Source of the DNA: Flavobacterium sp. N502536
Lineage (GTDB): Bacteria; Bacteroidota; Bacteroidia; Flavobacteriales; Flavobacteriaceae
Reading direction: 5' to 3'
Length of the DNA stretch: 64,000 nt
Assembly (NCBI RefSeq): GCF_025947345.1
Contig: NZ_CP110011.1
Coordinates: 1,116,001-1,180,000 of the forward strand
Below are positions 27,287 to 37,576 of the stretch, in pieces; the first letter of the stretch is position 1, and every line of letters starts with the position of its first letter. A model generated the notes under the pieces. That model was not told the origin of the DNA. It worked only from the letters and a program-made list of their open reading frames with translations, and did no database searches. A program made the translations under genes and the position numbers.

Positions 27287-30200
27287 TTATCTTTTTAAAG
27301 AGAAATGACTTCTAATTTGTTTTTTAATCCCCGGATTATTCATTTCTTCATAAGTTAAAACAAACCAGTAATCTGAAGCCAAGACAGGATTGTTTTTATA
27401 AGTACCATCCCATCCCGGACTGTTTTCTGTCAAATGGGTGATAAACTTCCCATATCGATCAAAAATATCAATCTCTACATAATTGACATTCTCCAAATTT
27501 ATAACATGCCAGGTATCATTATAGCCATCGCCATTAGGTGTAAAAAACTTAGGATAATCCAATCCCGGTTTTTCTAACTCACAATCTTCATTGCTTAAAA
27601 AAATCACTTTTGCTACAGCCGAAAGTAAATGACATTCTTTACTGGTACTAACACTAACCGTGTAATTTCCTTCCTGAGTGGCTACATAGGTATTCGTATC
27701 GGCTCCAAAAATATCATTGCCATTGACCTTCCATTGATAAGAGACAATTTCCTGATTTGAACGAATATTTACCGTTAAATTAGCACTCTCTCCTTTGCAA
27801 ATCCTTAAATTCCCTTCGATTGTAACCTCATCAGAAACGGTGTTCTCATCGATAACAAGAAAATCATCCATTAAAAGATTACAACTTCGCGTTGAAATTT
27901 TCGTCAATCGATACGTTCCGGTTTTAGCCGGAGTCTCTACTAATGTATGCAAACCAGAGCCATTGATCGTTACCGGAGATTGCGCTATTCCATTTAACGT
28001 ATAATCTATTGTAAATGGACCCGGATCGATACTTGTAATTTCTACCTGTACCCCTGAATTCTCTCCTAAACAAAAATTCTGTCCATATTTAAATAATTTA
28101 GAAGTTGCGGTAAATGGTTCTTCCTTATTAATCACAAGAGTATCATCTAATGAAAAATTGCATCCCCCGGTTGACATCTTTATAATTCGATAGGTTCCTG
28201 CCTTAGCCGGAGCCGCTATTAGAGTATGTAAACCTGCGTTATTGATCGTTACAGGAGATTGAACAATTCCATTGAACTCATACTCGATTGTAAATGGTCC
28301 TGGAACTGAACTTGTAATTTCTATCTGCGCCCCTGAGTTTTCTCCCAAACAGGAATTTCCTCCATATTTGATTAATCTGGCACTGGCTTTAGGAGGCACT
28401 CCCTCCTTAATAACTAAAGTGTCATCAAGTGAAAAATCACAAGCTCCAACCGTAATTTTAGTCAATCGATAAGTTCCTGTCTTAGCCGGAGCAACTATTA
28501 AAGTATGCAAACCTGCATTATTGACCGTTACAGGAGATTGAGCGATTCCATCTAACTCATACGCTATGGTAAATGGTCCTGAATTTGAACTCGTAATTTG
28601 AACTTGTACGCCTGAAGCTGTACCCGAACAAAGGTTATCGCCATATTGGGCTAATTTAGCACTTGCGGTAAAGGGTTCATCATCGGTAATCACGAGCGTA
28701 TGATCTAATGAAAAATCACATCCTCCGGTTGAAATTTTTACAATTCTATAGCTTCCAGCCACAGATGGTGCCGCTATTAAAGTATATAAACCTGCATTAT
28801 TTATGGTTACAGGAGATTGAAGCACTCCATTAATTTCGTACTCAATTTTAAAAGGCCCCGGATCCGGACTTGTAATTTCTACCTGTACTCCCGGATTTTC
28901 TCCCAAACAGGAATTCTCTCCATATTTGATGAGTCTCGCACTGGCTTTAGGAGGCACTCCTCCGTAAATAACCAAAGTTTCGTCAAGCGAAAAATTACAA
29001 GCTCCGACTGAAATTTTTGTTAATCGATACGTTCCTTCTTTTGCCGGAGCTGTTACAAAAGTATGTAAACCTGTACTGCTTATGGTTACAGGAGACTGAG
29101 CTATTCCGTTCATTTCATATTCTATTATAAATGGTCCTGATTTCGTACTTGTCACGTTTACTTGTATCCCTGAACCTAAGCCTGAGCAAGAAACTCCCCC
29201 ATACTTAATTAGTTTAGCACTGGCTGACGTTGGAGTTCCTTTATCAATAACCATTGTATCGTCAAGTGTCGAAGCACATCCTGCTGTCGAAATTTTAGTC
29301 AGTCGGTAAGTTCCTTCTTTTGCCGGAGCTGTTACTAAGGTGTGTAAACCTGTACTATTTAGGGTTACGGGAGATTGAAGTATTCCGTCAATTTAATATT
29401 CTATTGTAAAGGGTCCTGAAGCTGAACTTGTAATTTGAACCTGTATGCCTGCACCTGCACCCGAACAAAGAGTATCACCATATTTCACTAAGCTGGCAGT
29501 AGCCATCGCACTGTTAGACTTTATTTCTACAGGCGTACAAACTACCTCTCCTGCACTTGTATTATCTCTCACCGAAACAAGCGAATATACTCCGTCAGGC
29601 ACCGGTTTTATTATATAAGGATTCACTGAGGTTGTAATCTCCGGGTACACAACTTCAGGAGATACATCTGTTCTTTTATAAGAAAAAGAATAGGGTGCTT
29701 CTCCGGAAAAATAAACTTTTAGCTTTGCTTCGTCTAAACAAGTGCCATTTTCCCCTTCCATTCTGGCAGCAGGAGCAAAACAACCATTTCCCCCCACAGC
29801 ACCGTAAATTTCCCCTAATCCTTTTTTGGGATCAAAAACGGGTAAATAAAGTACTATTGCATCTATAACCTCCCCCATTTGATATCTGAAAGAGATTGAT
29901 TTTCCTCCATTAATCTTATCAAAAACAGGTTTAATTTCAGCCAGAAAATTATTTTCATCCACTCCAAAAGCTTTGTAAAAAGGCGCTATTTTTTTGATGT
30001 AATCTTCTACATCAGACCAATTGTACTGCGCATCATAAAAATCCCTAAAACTGTGATCTCCTTTATCAGTCACCCCAAAAACAGCAGCATCATTCCAGTT
30101 AATTTCCGAAGCTTTATTATCCAGTACTTTTGTTATTCTATTGATTTGTTCGGCATAAAGACGATCCAGACCACTAGGTGAAGCCGGAGAAATGTAATCC

Positions 30201-30793
30201 ATCAAATTTGTTGCAGCAACGGCAGCCGTACGGTTTTTAACAAAAACAGGTTCAAAAGCACCACTGTTCATCCCCTGATTGTAAGCCAAAGCAATTATTT
30301 TGACCGCAGCATAAGGATCTTTTGAGTTTTTAAAAAAATCGATGGGATTCCAACACTTCACGTACTGCCAGTACGCCACATTTCGGTAATCGTGATAAGC
30401 CTTAACAATCGATTGAAATTCAAAGCTGGAACCTACACTGGGAGTTGATGTAAATTGATCTTTTTTTACAAAAGGAATAAAACAGGGATAATTGGCATCT
30501 AATTCTGTCCAGCTCCCTCCCATTTCCTGCTGAAAATATCCTACTGCAACTCCTCCGCTAAGATCATAACAAAAAATCGGGGCTTTTGTGTCAAGACTCG
30601 GATATTTAGTAGTTACCCAACTGGGGGCTATCAATTTACTTCCTTCACAACCTGCATTAGATTCCTGAATAGCAGTTGCAAAATATTCATTAATGCTCAT
30701 GGCATCAAAGCCCATTAAATTGGTAAATAAGGAATGTGAAACCGCCATTCCGATTGCCCAGCCTTTTCTGTTCTCAGGGATGTATACCTGCAT
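27287..30793 (-). pseudogene. Secreted multi-repeat protein with lysozyme-like domain and type B T9SS sorting domain, interrupted by an in-frame stop
   Basis: Reading from 30793: a domain of about 250 residues with ATAIQESNAGCEG, GYFQQEMGG and ALAYNQGMNSG, in an arrangement that recalls lytic transglycosylase/lysozyme-like folds. Then come six ~92-residue beta repeats (each with KLxKYGxxxC, GPFTIEYExNG, SPVTINxAGLHTL, GTYRLTKIS), an Ig/PKD-like domain with YQWKVNG, and a C-terminal CHU_C domain (FFTPNGDGYNDTW, FDRYGKFI, WDGTYKN) that marks type IX export. A TAA at 29393-29395 falls in the first repeat, exactly where other copies have GAA in EYE; the frame stays open on both sides. The part from ATG 29254 has no signal peptide. 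The 5' end is also broken, see 30832-31314. Confidence 0.85.
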
Positions 30794-30831
30794 CGGAACA
30801 CCCCAGGCAAAAACACTTCCTTCCCCAATTT

Positions 30832-31314
30832 TTATTTCGTGTCCCCGCTACTGACAGACTTTAGCATACACCCGTCTGTTAATTTCTTCATACACTTAAA
30901 ATTCTCGTAAGCCGGAGGTGTATAACAGGTGATACCTTTAATCGGAGAACCATTCAAAGTACCTGCATCAGGAGGGAACATTCCCGGTTCATACGTCATA
31001 TTAATACTGAACGTAGTTGTTCCAACCGGAAGGTCACCGCCCCAGGTGTTTTTTTTAAGTTCGACAATCCCCTTATCCCCATTCTGAATCACGTCCATTC
31101 CGGACCACATTACAGCATTAGAAATTCCCGGCCAATTGAAAACAAAAGTATAATCCGGTATTGCTTTTGTGGTATTGTTATGCACTTTAAAATCCAAAAC
31201 AATTGTTTTTCCATACTTACCAGTCATGCAAAACTCGTAAGTTACCTGAGAATAAACATGGCCAACAAATAAAAAACATATAATGAAGAAAACTTGTATT
31301 TTGTAATAATTCAT
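30832..31314 (-). pseudogene. N-terminal signal peptide + CBM2-like fragment of the same broken gene
   Basis: The 160 residues have a signal peptide (KIQVFFIICFLFVGHVYSQ) and a beta-sandwich of about 100 residues that looks like a CBM2-type carbohydrate-binding module (LDFKVHNNTTKAIPDYTFVF, then KNTWGGDLPVGTTTFSINM). The frame ends at 30832, but one extra base in the C run 30843-30846 would lead straight into the frame at 30793 through S-G-G-H-E-I-K-I-G-E-G. The restored protein would be about 1342 residues and would run from signal peptide through CBM, lysozyme-like domain and repeats to the T9SS domain. It lies beside the chitinase on the same strand. Confidence 0.78.
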
Positions 31315-31412
31315 AATCGTTTATTTGTGTTGAAAAAAAGCCAAATAATCGATTTCTTCTTCCTAATCGATTTTTGCTTTAGCTAATTTTCTTGTACCAA
31401 AAACTACTTCAT

Positions 31413-31446
31413 AATTCCTTTTTTCTAAAAAAAGAAAAAAGGAATT
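31413..31446. terminator. AT-rich hairpin after the chitinase gene
   Basis: A perfect 14-bp stem (31413-31426 with 31433-31446) with a 6-base loop lies between the chitinase stop and the next gene. Runs of A and T inside the stem make it weak; there is no separate T tail, so termination is uncertain. Confidence 0.45.
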
Positions 31447-31469
31447 TTAAAATCTAAATTGTATTACGT

Positions 31470-34400
31470 TTAATGATTAATTAACTTAAATGATTTTCGG
31501 TGTCCCTGATTATCAGTCACAACTACAATAAACAATTGCTTTGCAGAGAAACTTCTATCCTCCAGCAATAACTCTCTGTTGTTTTGAACATTCTTATACT
31601 TTAGTACAGCTTGCCCAAGAGCATTGTATACCTCAACATGGTCAATGTCTATTGCTTCAGTATGTATCGCTATTGCCAATGCGTTATTTTTAAAATAAGC
31701 AGTTATATTGTTAGCAGCTGTTTTATCGAATGCATCAACTGAAAGCGATTTATTAAAGTAGTTATGGTACTTATTAGAAAACTCGTATCCACTGCCACAA
31801 CTGGCATCCCAATTGATAGACCAGGTCATGACACCTCTTATTCCGGGCTGCAAAGCAGATTTCATGGTATAGTTTCTTCCGGAAAATGTAGTTCCAAATC
31901 GTATATAGTCAAAAGCATTAATGCCTTTTTCGGGTGTTAGATATCCTCCGGCCGGCGCAGCATCAGGGCAGCTCGGAATTGCAATAACTATTTTAGAAGC
32001 TGGTAGTGGTGGAAAATAAAATCCTGTAGCCGCTACATTAAATCCTTTCATCATCATGTCAGACATCGCCACCAAAAAATCGGGAGTAGCCTGAGAATAT
32101 GCTTTATTGTCTAAAGCATTTACAGATCCGGTATTGTACAATTGTACCATTAAAAGATCTAATTCATCACGCAGATTATGAATTACAGGTAAGAAAGAAC
32201 CGGCTCCGTCTCCATAAACCGAATATCCAACCTGTACATAATAGGTTTCCGGAGCAGCAGTTAAAATAAAACCTGTTCCATAATAGGCCTTTAATTCCTT
32301 GAAAGCATCAATTACGTTTTTAAGTTTTGGGTAGGCCGAAATGGCAGCATAAGAAAAATCCTTTAGTGCTCCTGCTCCAAAATTCATAGAGCCGCCTTCA
32401 AAATCGATATCCACTCCATCAAAATTATATTGATCGATAATCGCTTTTATACCATTTACAAATATATTTTTCTGAGCAACGGTTTTTAGTTCAACATGAC
32501 CATTTTGTCCGCCAATTGAAACGATTACCGGAATACCTTTATCTCTCAGGGTTTTGATATCATTTTTTAACAATTGCGGATCAAATACTCCGTTTGTATA
32601 ATATCGAGGTTCATTTACGACGAAAAGTGGAGTATATCCATCTCTGTTAACCGTTTCTATAAAGGAATAAACGACAACATTATACTTCTTGTCTACCATT
32701 TGTCTAAAATACAGAAATGGTGCACTTGTATTTTCCCACTCCTGCGCATAACCTAAAATAACTTTAGATGGCAGCGGATTAAATTTTGAATTCACAATAG
32801 TAATAGACTGATTCAATAATTTTTCGTCGCCTTTATTGTCAACTGCTTTTATAATTATTGGATATTCTTTATAGCTGTTAGGAGTAAAAGTATAGCTGTA
32901 AGTATCTCCGGAACCTTTTATCATAGGAAAATAAGTTCCGTTTACATTTACGGCAACACTTGAAATTGTTCCATCTCTATCGGTAACATTTACACTTATT
33001 AAAACGGGCTGAAAACCGGAAGCCTGATTGATGGTATTAGATGCAGGTGTGACCCAGGTAATTTCCGGCAATACATTTGGACATACTGTACCTGAACATT
33101 GCAAATAAAACGGAAAACTATTTTCAGCTGTCGTACTATTAGAGGCTGTAGCTGTAGCTTTTAGAGTGTAATTTTTATTAAAATCAGCTGTTGCCGGTGT
33201 CCACGTTGCCGCATACTCTGTACCTGTTGTTGGCGTTCCTGTAATATTTATACCATTTACATTAAATACAACCGTTGACAATGTAGTCTTTCCATCCTCA
33301 AAAGTCATACTGGCATTTGCTTTAAGCTGTACAGCTGCTCCCGGAACTATTGCAAGGTTTGCAGCAGTAGGGCTCGTAATGGCCACTTGTGGAGCAACAC
33401 CACTTGAATTGAAATTGTATTCTTTTGACGAAGCCGGAATTGGCAAATTAGCCAGATCTGTAGGGTAATAAACAACAGAGTTGTTATCCCAGGCATTCAT
33501 TTTTAAACTTACAATGGTTGTATAACCCGAAAATATGGCATTGTCAAAACTATATTTCCCAGTGCTATCTGTTACAGCAACAAAAGTAGCATAAGGATGT
33601 GTACTATCTGTCCAGGGAAGACTTAGTTCAATTTTTGCGCCGGCAACCGGCACGGAACCATTTTTAACCGTTCCGCTTATTTTATTAGTTGGAGTGGCGT
33701 TTTGCGTAAAGTTTAAAACTTTATTTTCACTTAACACACTGTATACAGTAGAAGCCGGTGAAAATGTCATTCCGGTTTTGACAGCCGTAATGGTATAATC
33801 TGCTCCTGCTGTTAAACTGTTTATACTATAAGCTCCTTTTGAATCTGAAACCGCAGTGACATTAGCTGTTGTCGAAGCTGCAGTAACGGTTACTCCGGAA
33901 ACTGCCGTAGTACCATTTAGTACCGTTCCGGTAATGGTATAAAGAGGTTGTGTACCTTGTACTACAATACCTGTCTGGTTTGCAATAACATTTGTTAGTT
34001 TTACCGGCGTAAAAGTATAGGAAACTTTTAAAGCGGTAACCGAATAATTGGCTCCCGAAACTACTTTGTTAAAAGTAAAATTTCCATCGGAAGATTTAAC
34101 GGTTTGAATCACGGCATCATTATCATCTTTTAGCTGAACGGTGACATCCGCAACCAAATTTGCACCCATTTTTACAGCTCCACTAAACGTCAGAGTTCCT
34201 TCAACCGCAACATTAAACGAATTATTTATCTGACTCAGTAATGCATTAGGAACAGCTCCTCTGGTATCCTGAGACAATTCCCAAACCATACCTCCAGCTA
34301 AATTTTTAGACGCTATATATTTAGCTTTCAAATCGATCGACTGCTTGTCTTCATAAGAGATAAACTGTTTTAGTTTTGAGTTGTATAAATAAGGAACTTT

Positions 34401-35618
34401 GGTGGTATTATCAAAATATCGCACCCAGCCCGCAGCTGCTGCCGTAGGTGTAACCATCATGGTATTAGGATCAAGATAAGGATGCGGAGTGGTTACGGCA
34501 TTCCCTACCAAATCGCAGATTTCAATACTTCCTGAATTTTCACATGGTGCACCTGTATCCCAGGTTCCAAGGGGAGGCTGTGCATTTTTACAGGCGGAAA
34601 GTACATCTCTTGGTGCGTCAACGAATAATCCGGGTAAATTAGGATTGGCTCCGTCATTGGCTACATGATCAAATTTTTTTCCGTAAAAAGGTATTCCCAT
34701 GATTAATTTATTGGCAGGAATACCAACTACGTTCAAATATTGCGTGGTTAATTCATCTAATGATTCTGACTGTGTTGCACCATAAAGCGGATCGTTTGTG
34801 TTGCCACTGGCATACAATGGCGCATTGTAACAGGTTTTATCAAACCAGTTTCCTCCAAAATCATAGCCAAAAAAAGTGATGTAATCGCAATAGGTCGAAA
34901 TATCTTCTGTCATTCCGTATTGCGCTCTGTTATTTGGTCCAAGATATTGTTTAGATACATTTCGAACGTTGTTCCCGGCCGCGATTGTAATTAATTTATT
35001 GGGCATCGCCTGACGCATTGCCTTTAATAAATAAACTAAATTTTTGTTGTCATCAGGATGGTATTTTTGAGGAGGAACCGTGGCACCATTCAAAATCTCG
35101 GTACCATCTGTACCACCGGAAAGGGGATATTCCCAGTCAATATCAAATCCATCAATAAACGGATAAGTGGTCATAAATTTTACCATATCGGCAGCCAAAG
35201 CAGCTCTTGCCACAGGACTTGCAGCAATTGGAGAAAGATCCTGACCTTTGGTCCATCCTCCCACAGAGATCAAAATTTTCAAATGAGGATACTTTTCTTT
35301 TAACTTCTTCAAGTCATAAAAGTTCCCTTTTACCGGGGCATCCCACGGAATTCCACCTTCCATATGCTCAAAATCAGCATAGGTATCCAAACATTGCAAT
35401 TTGGTATTCTCCGGGTGGGCAGGATCATAACTTGTACCATAAAAAGAATAGTTTAAATGGGTCAACTTACTCGCGTCTATCTTAGAGACATTGAAATCTC
35501 TGCCATAAATAGCCCATTGTGCATAATAGCCCACTATTTTTTTGTTATGATTGGGCTGGGAAAATAATAAGATTGGAAATAGGACCGCAAAAAGCAGCAA
35601 ATCGTAGTGTCGTTTCAT
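31470..35618 (-). CDS. Two-catalytic-domain GH18 chitinase with type A T9SS domain (ChiA-like)
   Basis: The start at 35618 (MKRHYDLLLFAVLFPILLFSQ) gives a clean signal peptide; the in-frame ATG at 35654 would add 12 non-signal residues and lies upstream of a TAATTTTG box. Domain 1 (about 20-465) is GH18 with the catalytic motif DGFDIDWEYP. Three carboxypeptidase-regulatory-like repeats follow (about 480-745), then two Ig-like domains (about 750-970). Domain 2 is a second GH18 (about 980-1290) with DGVDIDFEGG. The C-terminal ~75 residues (VEVYNALGQAVLKY, SFKLINH) are a type A sorting domain. It cuts chitin outside the cell. The two-domain design resembles the ChiA of Flavobacterium johnsoniae, though it need not be the orthologue. 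Confidence 0.92.
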   Translation of the reverse strand: MKRHYDLLLFAVLFPILLFSQPNHNKKIVGYYAQWAIYGRDFNVSKIDASKLTHLNYSFYGTSYDPAHPENTKLQCLDTYADFEHMEGGIPWDAPVKGNFYDLKKLKEKYPHLKILISVGGWTKGQDLSPIAASPVARAALAADMVKFMTTYPFIDGFDIDWEYPLSGGTDGTEILNGATVPPQKYHPDDNKNLVYLLKAMRQAMPNKLITIAAGNNVRNVSKQYLGPNNRAQYGMTEDISTYCDYITFFGYDFGGNWFDKTCYNAPLYASGNTNDPLYGATQSESLDELTTQYLNVVGIPANKLIMGIPFYGKKFDHVANDGANPNLPGLFVDAPRDVLSACKNAQPPLGTWDTGAPCENSGSIEICDLVGNAVTTPHPYLDPNTMMVTPTAAAAGWVRYFDNTTKVPYLYNSKLKQFISYEDKQSIDLKAKYIASKNLAGGMVWELSQDTRGAVPNALLSQINNSFNVAVEGTLTFSGAVKMGANLVADVTVQLKDDNDAVIQTVKSSDGNFTFNKVVSGANYSVTALKVSYTFTPVKLTNVIANQTGIVVQGTQPLYTITGTVLNGTTAVSGVTVTAASTTANVTAVSDSKGAYSINSLTAGADYTITAVKTGMTFSPASTVYSVLSENKVLNFTQNATPTNKISGTVKNGSVPVAGAKIELSLPWTDSTHPYATFVAVTDSTGKYSFDNAIFSGYTTIVSLKMNAWDNNSVVYYPTDLANLPIPASSKEYNFNSSGVAPQVAITSPTAANLAIVPGAAVQLKANASMTFEDGKTTLSTVVFNVNGINITGTPTTGTEYAATWTPATADFNKNYTLKATATASNSTTAENSFPFYLQCSGTVCPNVLPEITWVTPASNTINQASGFQPVLISVNVTDRDGTISSVAVNVNGTYFPMIKGSGDTYSYTFTPNSYKEYPIIIKAVDNKGDEKLLNQSITIVNSKFNPLPSKVILGYAQEWENTSAPFLYFRQMVDKKYNVVVYSFIETVNRDGYTPLFVVNEPRYYTNGVFDPQLLKNDIKTLRDKGIPVIVSIGGQNGHVELKTVAQKNIFVNGIKAIIDQYNFDGVDIDFEGGSMNFGAGALKDFSYAAISAYPKLKNVIDAFKELKAYYGTGFILTAAPETYYVQVGYSVYGDGAGSFLPVIHNLRDELDLLMVQLYNTGSVNALDNKAYSQATPDFLVAMSDMMMKGFNVAATGFYFPPLPASKIVIAIPSCPDAAPAGGYLTPEKGINAFDYIRFGTTFSGRNYTMKSALQPGIRGVMTWSINWDASCGSGYEFSNKYHNYFNKSLSVDAFDKTAANNITAYFKNNALAIAIHTEAIDIDHVEVYNALGQAVLKYKNVQNNRELLLEDRSFSAKQLFIVVVTDNQGHRKSFKLINH

Positions 35619-35630
35619 ACTTTTTTTTGA

Positions 35631-35638
35631 CAAAATTA
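35631..35638 (-). promoter_or_regulatory. -7 box of the chitinase gene
   Basis: On the minus strand this reads TAATTTTG, a TAnnTTTG match 13 bases before the ATG at 35618. It supports that start. Confidence 0.5.
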
Positions 35639-35654
35639 CAATCAACTGACACAA

Positions 35655-35942
35655 TCATCTTTTAAAATGTAATAAATGGTCGTTTCATGTAACGAAAAAT
35701 ACACATACCGTAATACTCACTGTCTAAAAAGGAGATTTTTTCTGCCACAAAAAAGTAAGGCCGCTTTGCAGAAACACTTTTGAATTATTTTTTACACCAC
35801 TAACACCAAACAATCCCTATGAAAAATAAAACATTCCTTTTCGTATGGTTCAGGCACTGTTTATTATTTTATTTCTTAAAAGCAAAAAGAGGAAATTTCA
35901 CAATGGTGAAACCTCCTCTCTTTTTTACTATAAAATCAGCTA
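35655..35942. other. Intergenic region without gene
   Basis: Apart from the terminator at 35884-35926 I see no coding, RNA or repeat structure between the chitinase promoter and the CXXCH-protein gene. Confidence 0.6.
35884..35926 (-). terminator. Terminator of the CXXCH-protein gene
   Basis: On the minus strand, an imperfect GAGAGGAGGTTTCAC / GTGAAATTTCCTC stem with a CATT loop is followed by TTTTTG. It ends the minus-strand cluster that begins near 47.7 kb. Confidence 0.75.
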
Positions 35943-37409
35943 TTACTTCGTAGCTTTAATAAATTCTTCAAGCTGATCCATTTTTGCTGCATCGATCTCC
36001 TGAATACGTCTCTCACGTGAGATACCCAGAACATTTGCATTCTTAGCAGTACCTGTAGGTTTTGTAATTTCTAAATAATCTAGAAACAAATGACTTAAAA
36101 ACAAAGGTGATTTGCCCGGTCGTATTTTGGTAATGACAGCCTGATGACAATAAAAACAGCTTATTAAATTACTGTTATTAATCTTATGTATGTCATCCTG
36201 AAAAGTCTGCGTATACGTTTCCATCGTAATGTTGGCCAGATTTACAGAACCTCTGGCTAATGCACCCGGAGTTGCGGTTGAAATGTTTTTTGTTACAAGT
36301 ATTTTTACCTGATCTTCAGGAGAAACTCCATCAAAATCAAGCCATATAGAACCATTGTAAAAATAATTTCTAAAAACATCTTTCAATTTAGAGTCCACAC
36401 ATTTATTGATATTCTCGATATTATTAAAATTAGCAGGCTCCTTTTGACTTGTTGCCATAAAGTCGCCTGTGTTTAAATCCTTAGGCACTCCATATTCATA
36501 AAGAATAAATGCTTTGTTAGGAAGAACCGGCGAAGTGGCCCCTCGTAACCATCGGATGCCGTTGATATCTTTTTCTGTACCTTTTTCATAAAATAACTTT
36601 TCAGTTGCTGAGGTTACCGAATTGTTTTTCTTATCGTAAACAGGAGCCATATCCTTATGTTCGAAAGTGGCCCAAATAAATTCAGGATGATTTTTTACAA
36701 TACCAACCACATGCATCCCTAACAAGGCCATCGTTTTTTTAACGTATTGTCCTTTGCTGTTTTTAACGGCGGCAGTAGTTGTAAAATAATCTTTTTGCTG
36801 TTCTTTTACAATGGCATCGATACTGATCCAGGAAACTTTTAGTTCTAAAGCCCCAACCGGAAAGGTCTCTGAATTTGAAACTGGCAATTTTCCATTGTTG
36901 ATTAAAGAGGCTGCCGAAATTATTTTGTCTTTAAGCAGTTTATTCACGTGAATCGAATAATATACCGTATCAGCAACTTTATTAAATTTAGGATTGGAAA
37001 GCAGTACCCCTTTGAAACCTGCCTGATTAATGGAACTCAAGGTTAGTTTTATTCCCAGCTCTGGTGCAACATCCTCCATAAACGGACTTACAATATCCAA
37101 TGAATCTATGAAAAAAGGATTCCCGCTTGGCAACGGCTTGGTTAGCCACAAAAATTTCTGCCAGGACCATTGGTGAAAATCACAATTGGTAGTATTGTCT
37201 GAATCAAATGGACTGCCGTCACCTTCTTTTGGCGCAGGTGTTTGCTCGTGAGGAAACCAGCTGGTCTCACACTCACAAGAATCAGGCGCTGCATTAGTAG
37301 AATAAACTCCATCCATCGCTTTGTCGTTGTTCTTGTAGTAGAAAAACAACCCAAGACTGGCTGCGATTGCAACAAGCAGCAGGGCAATAATAATCTGTTT
37401 TTTTTTCAT
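35943..37409 (-). CDS. Membrane-anchored protein of unknown function with a CXXCH haem-c-type motif
   Basis: The start at 37409 (MKKKQIIIALLLVAIAASLGLFFYY) is preferred to 37445, as it puts the membrane anchor first. The ~488-residue product has the anchor at residues 4-24 and a Cys-rich segment CECETSW, then a large extracytoplasmic part with WSWQKFLWLTKPLP and long beta stretches. Near the C-terminus is SCFYCHQAVI, that is CFYCH, one possible covalent haem c site. The N- and C-terminal parts are not a known cytochrome domain to me. It is the last gene of the minus-strand cluster; the terminator at 37474-37496 splits it from the DUF1842-like gene. Confidence 0.75.
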   Translation of the reverse strand: MKKKQIIIALLLVAIAASLGLFFYYKNNDKAMDGVYSTNAAPDSCECETSWFPHEQTPAPKEGDGSPFDSDNTTNCDFHQWSWQKFLWLTKPLPSGNPFFIDSLDIVSPFMEDVAPELGIKLTLSSINQAGFKGVLLSNPKFNKVADTVYYSIHVNKLLKDKIISAASLINNGKLPVSNSETFPVGALELKVSWISIDAIVKEQQKDYFTTTAAVKNSKGQYVKKTMALLGMHVVGIVKNHPEFIWATFEHKDMAPVYDKKNNSVTSATEKLFYEKGTEKDINGIRWLRGATSPVLPNKAFILYEYGVPKDLNTGDFMATSQKEPANFNNIENINKCVDSKLKDVFRNYFYNGSIWLDFDGVSPEDQVKILVTKNISTATPGALARGSVNLANITMETYTQTFQDDIHKINNSNLISCFYCHQAVITKIRPGKSPLFLSHLFLDYLEITKPTGTAKNANVLGISRERRIQEIDAAKMDQLEEFIKATK

Positions 37410-37470
37410 TGTTTTGTTTTGTTTTTGATTTGTATGGTTATTCAAAAAAGCAGCTCTTTTGAAGGAATAA

Positions 37471-37496
37471 AAAAGATCGCCTAAGGCAGGCGATCT
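37471..37496 (-). terminator. Terminator of the DUF1842-like gene
   Basis: A perfect 9-bp stem AGATCGCCT / AGGCGATCT is followed on the minus strand by TTTTTT. Confidence 0.85.
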
Positions 37497-37576
37497 CTTA
37501 TATCTAGTTAGGACAGGAATTTTTTTTGCAGATTTTCAATATTCCTGTATAGAATTGTTTGGGGAAAATTTTATTC

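Noticed and set aside
35619..35654. Upstream ATG of the chitinase gene
   Set aside because: It would bury the signal peptide behind 12 residues and lies upstream of the probable -7 box.
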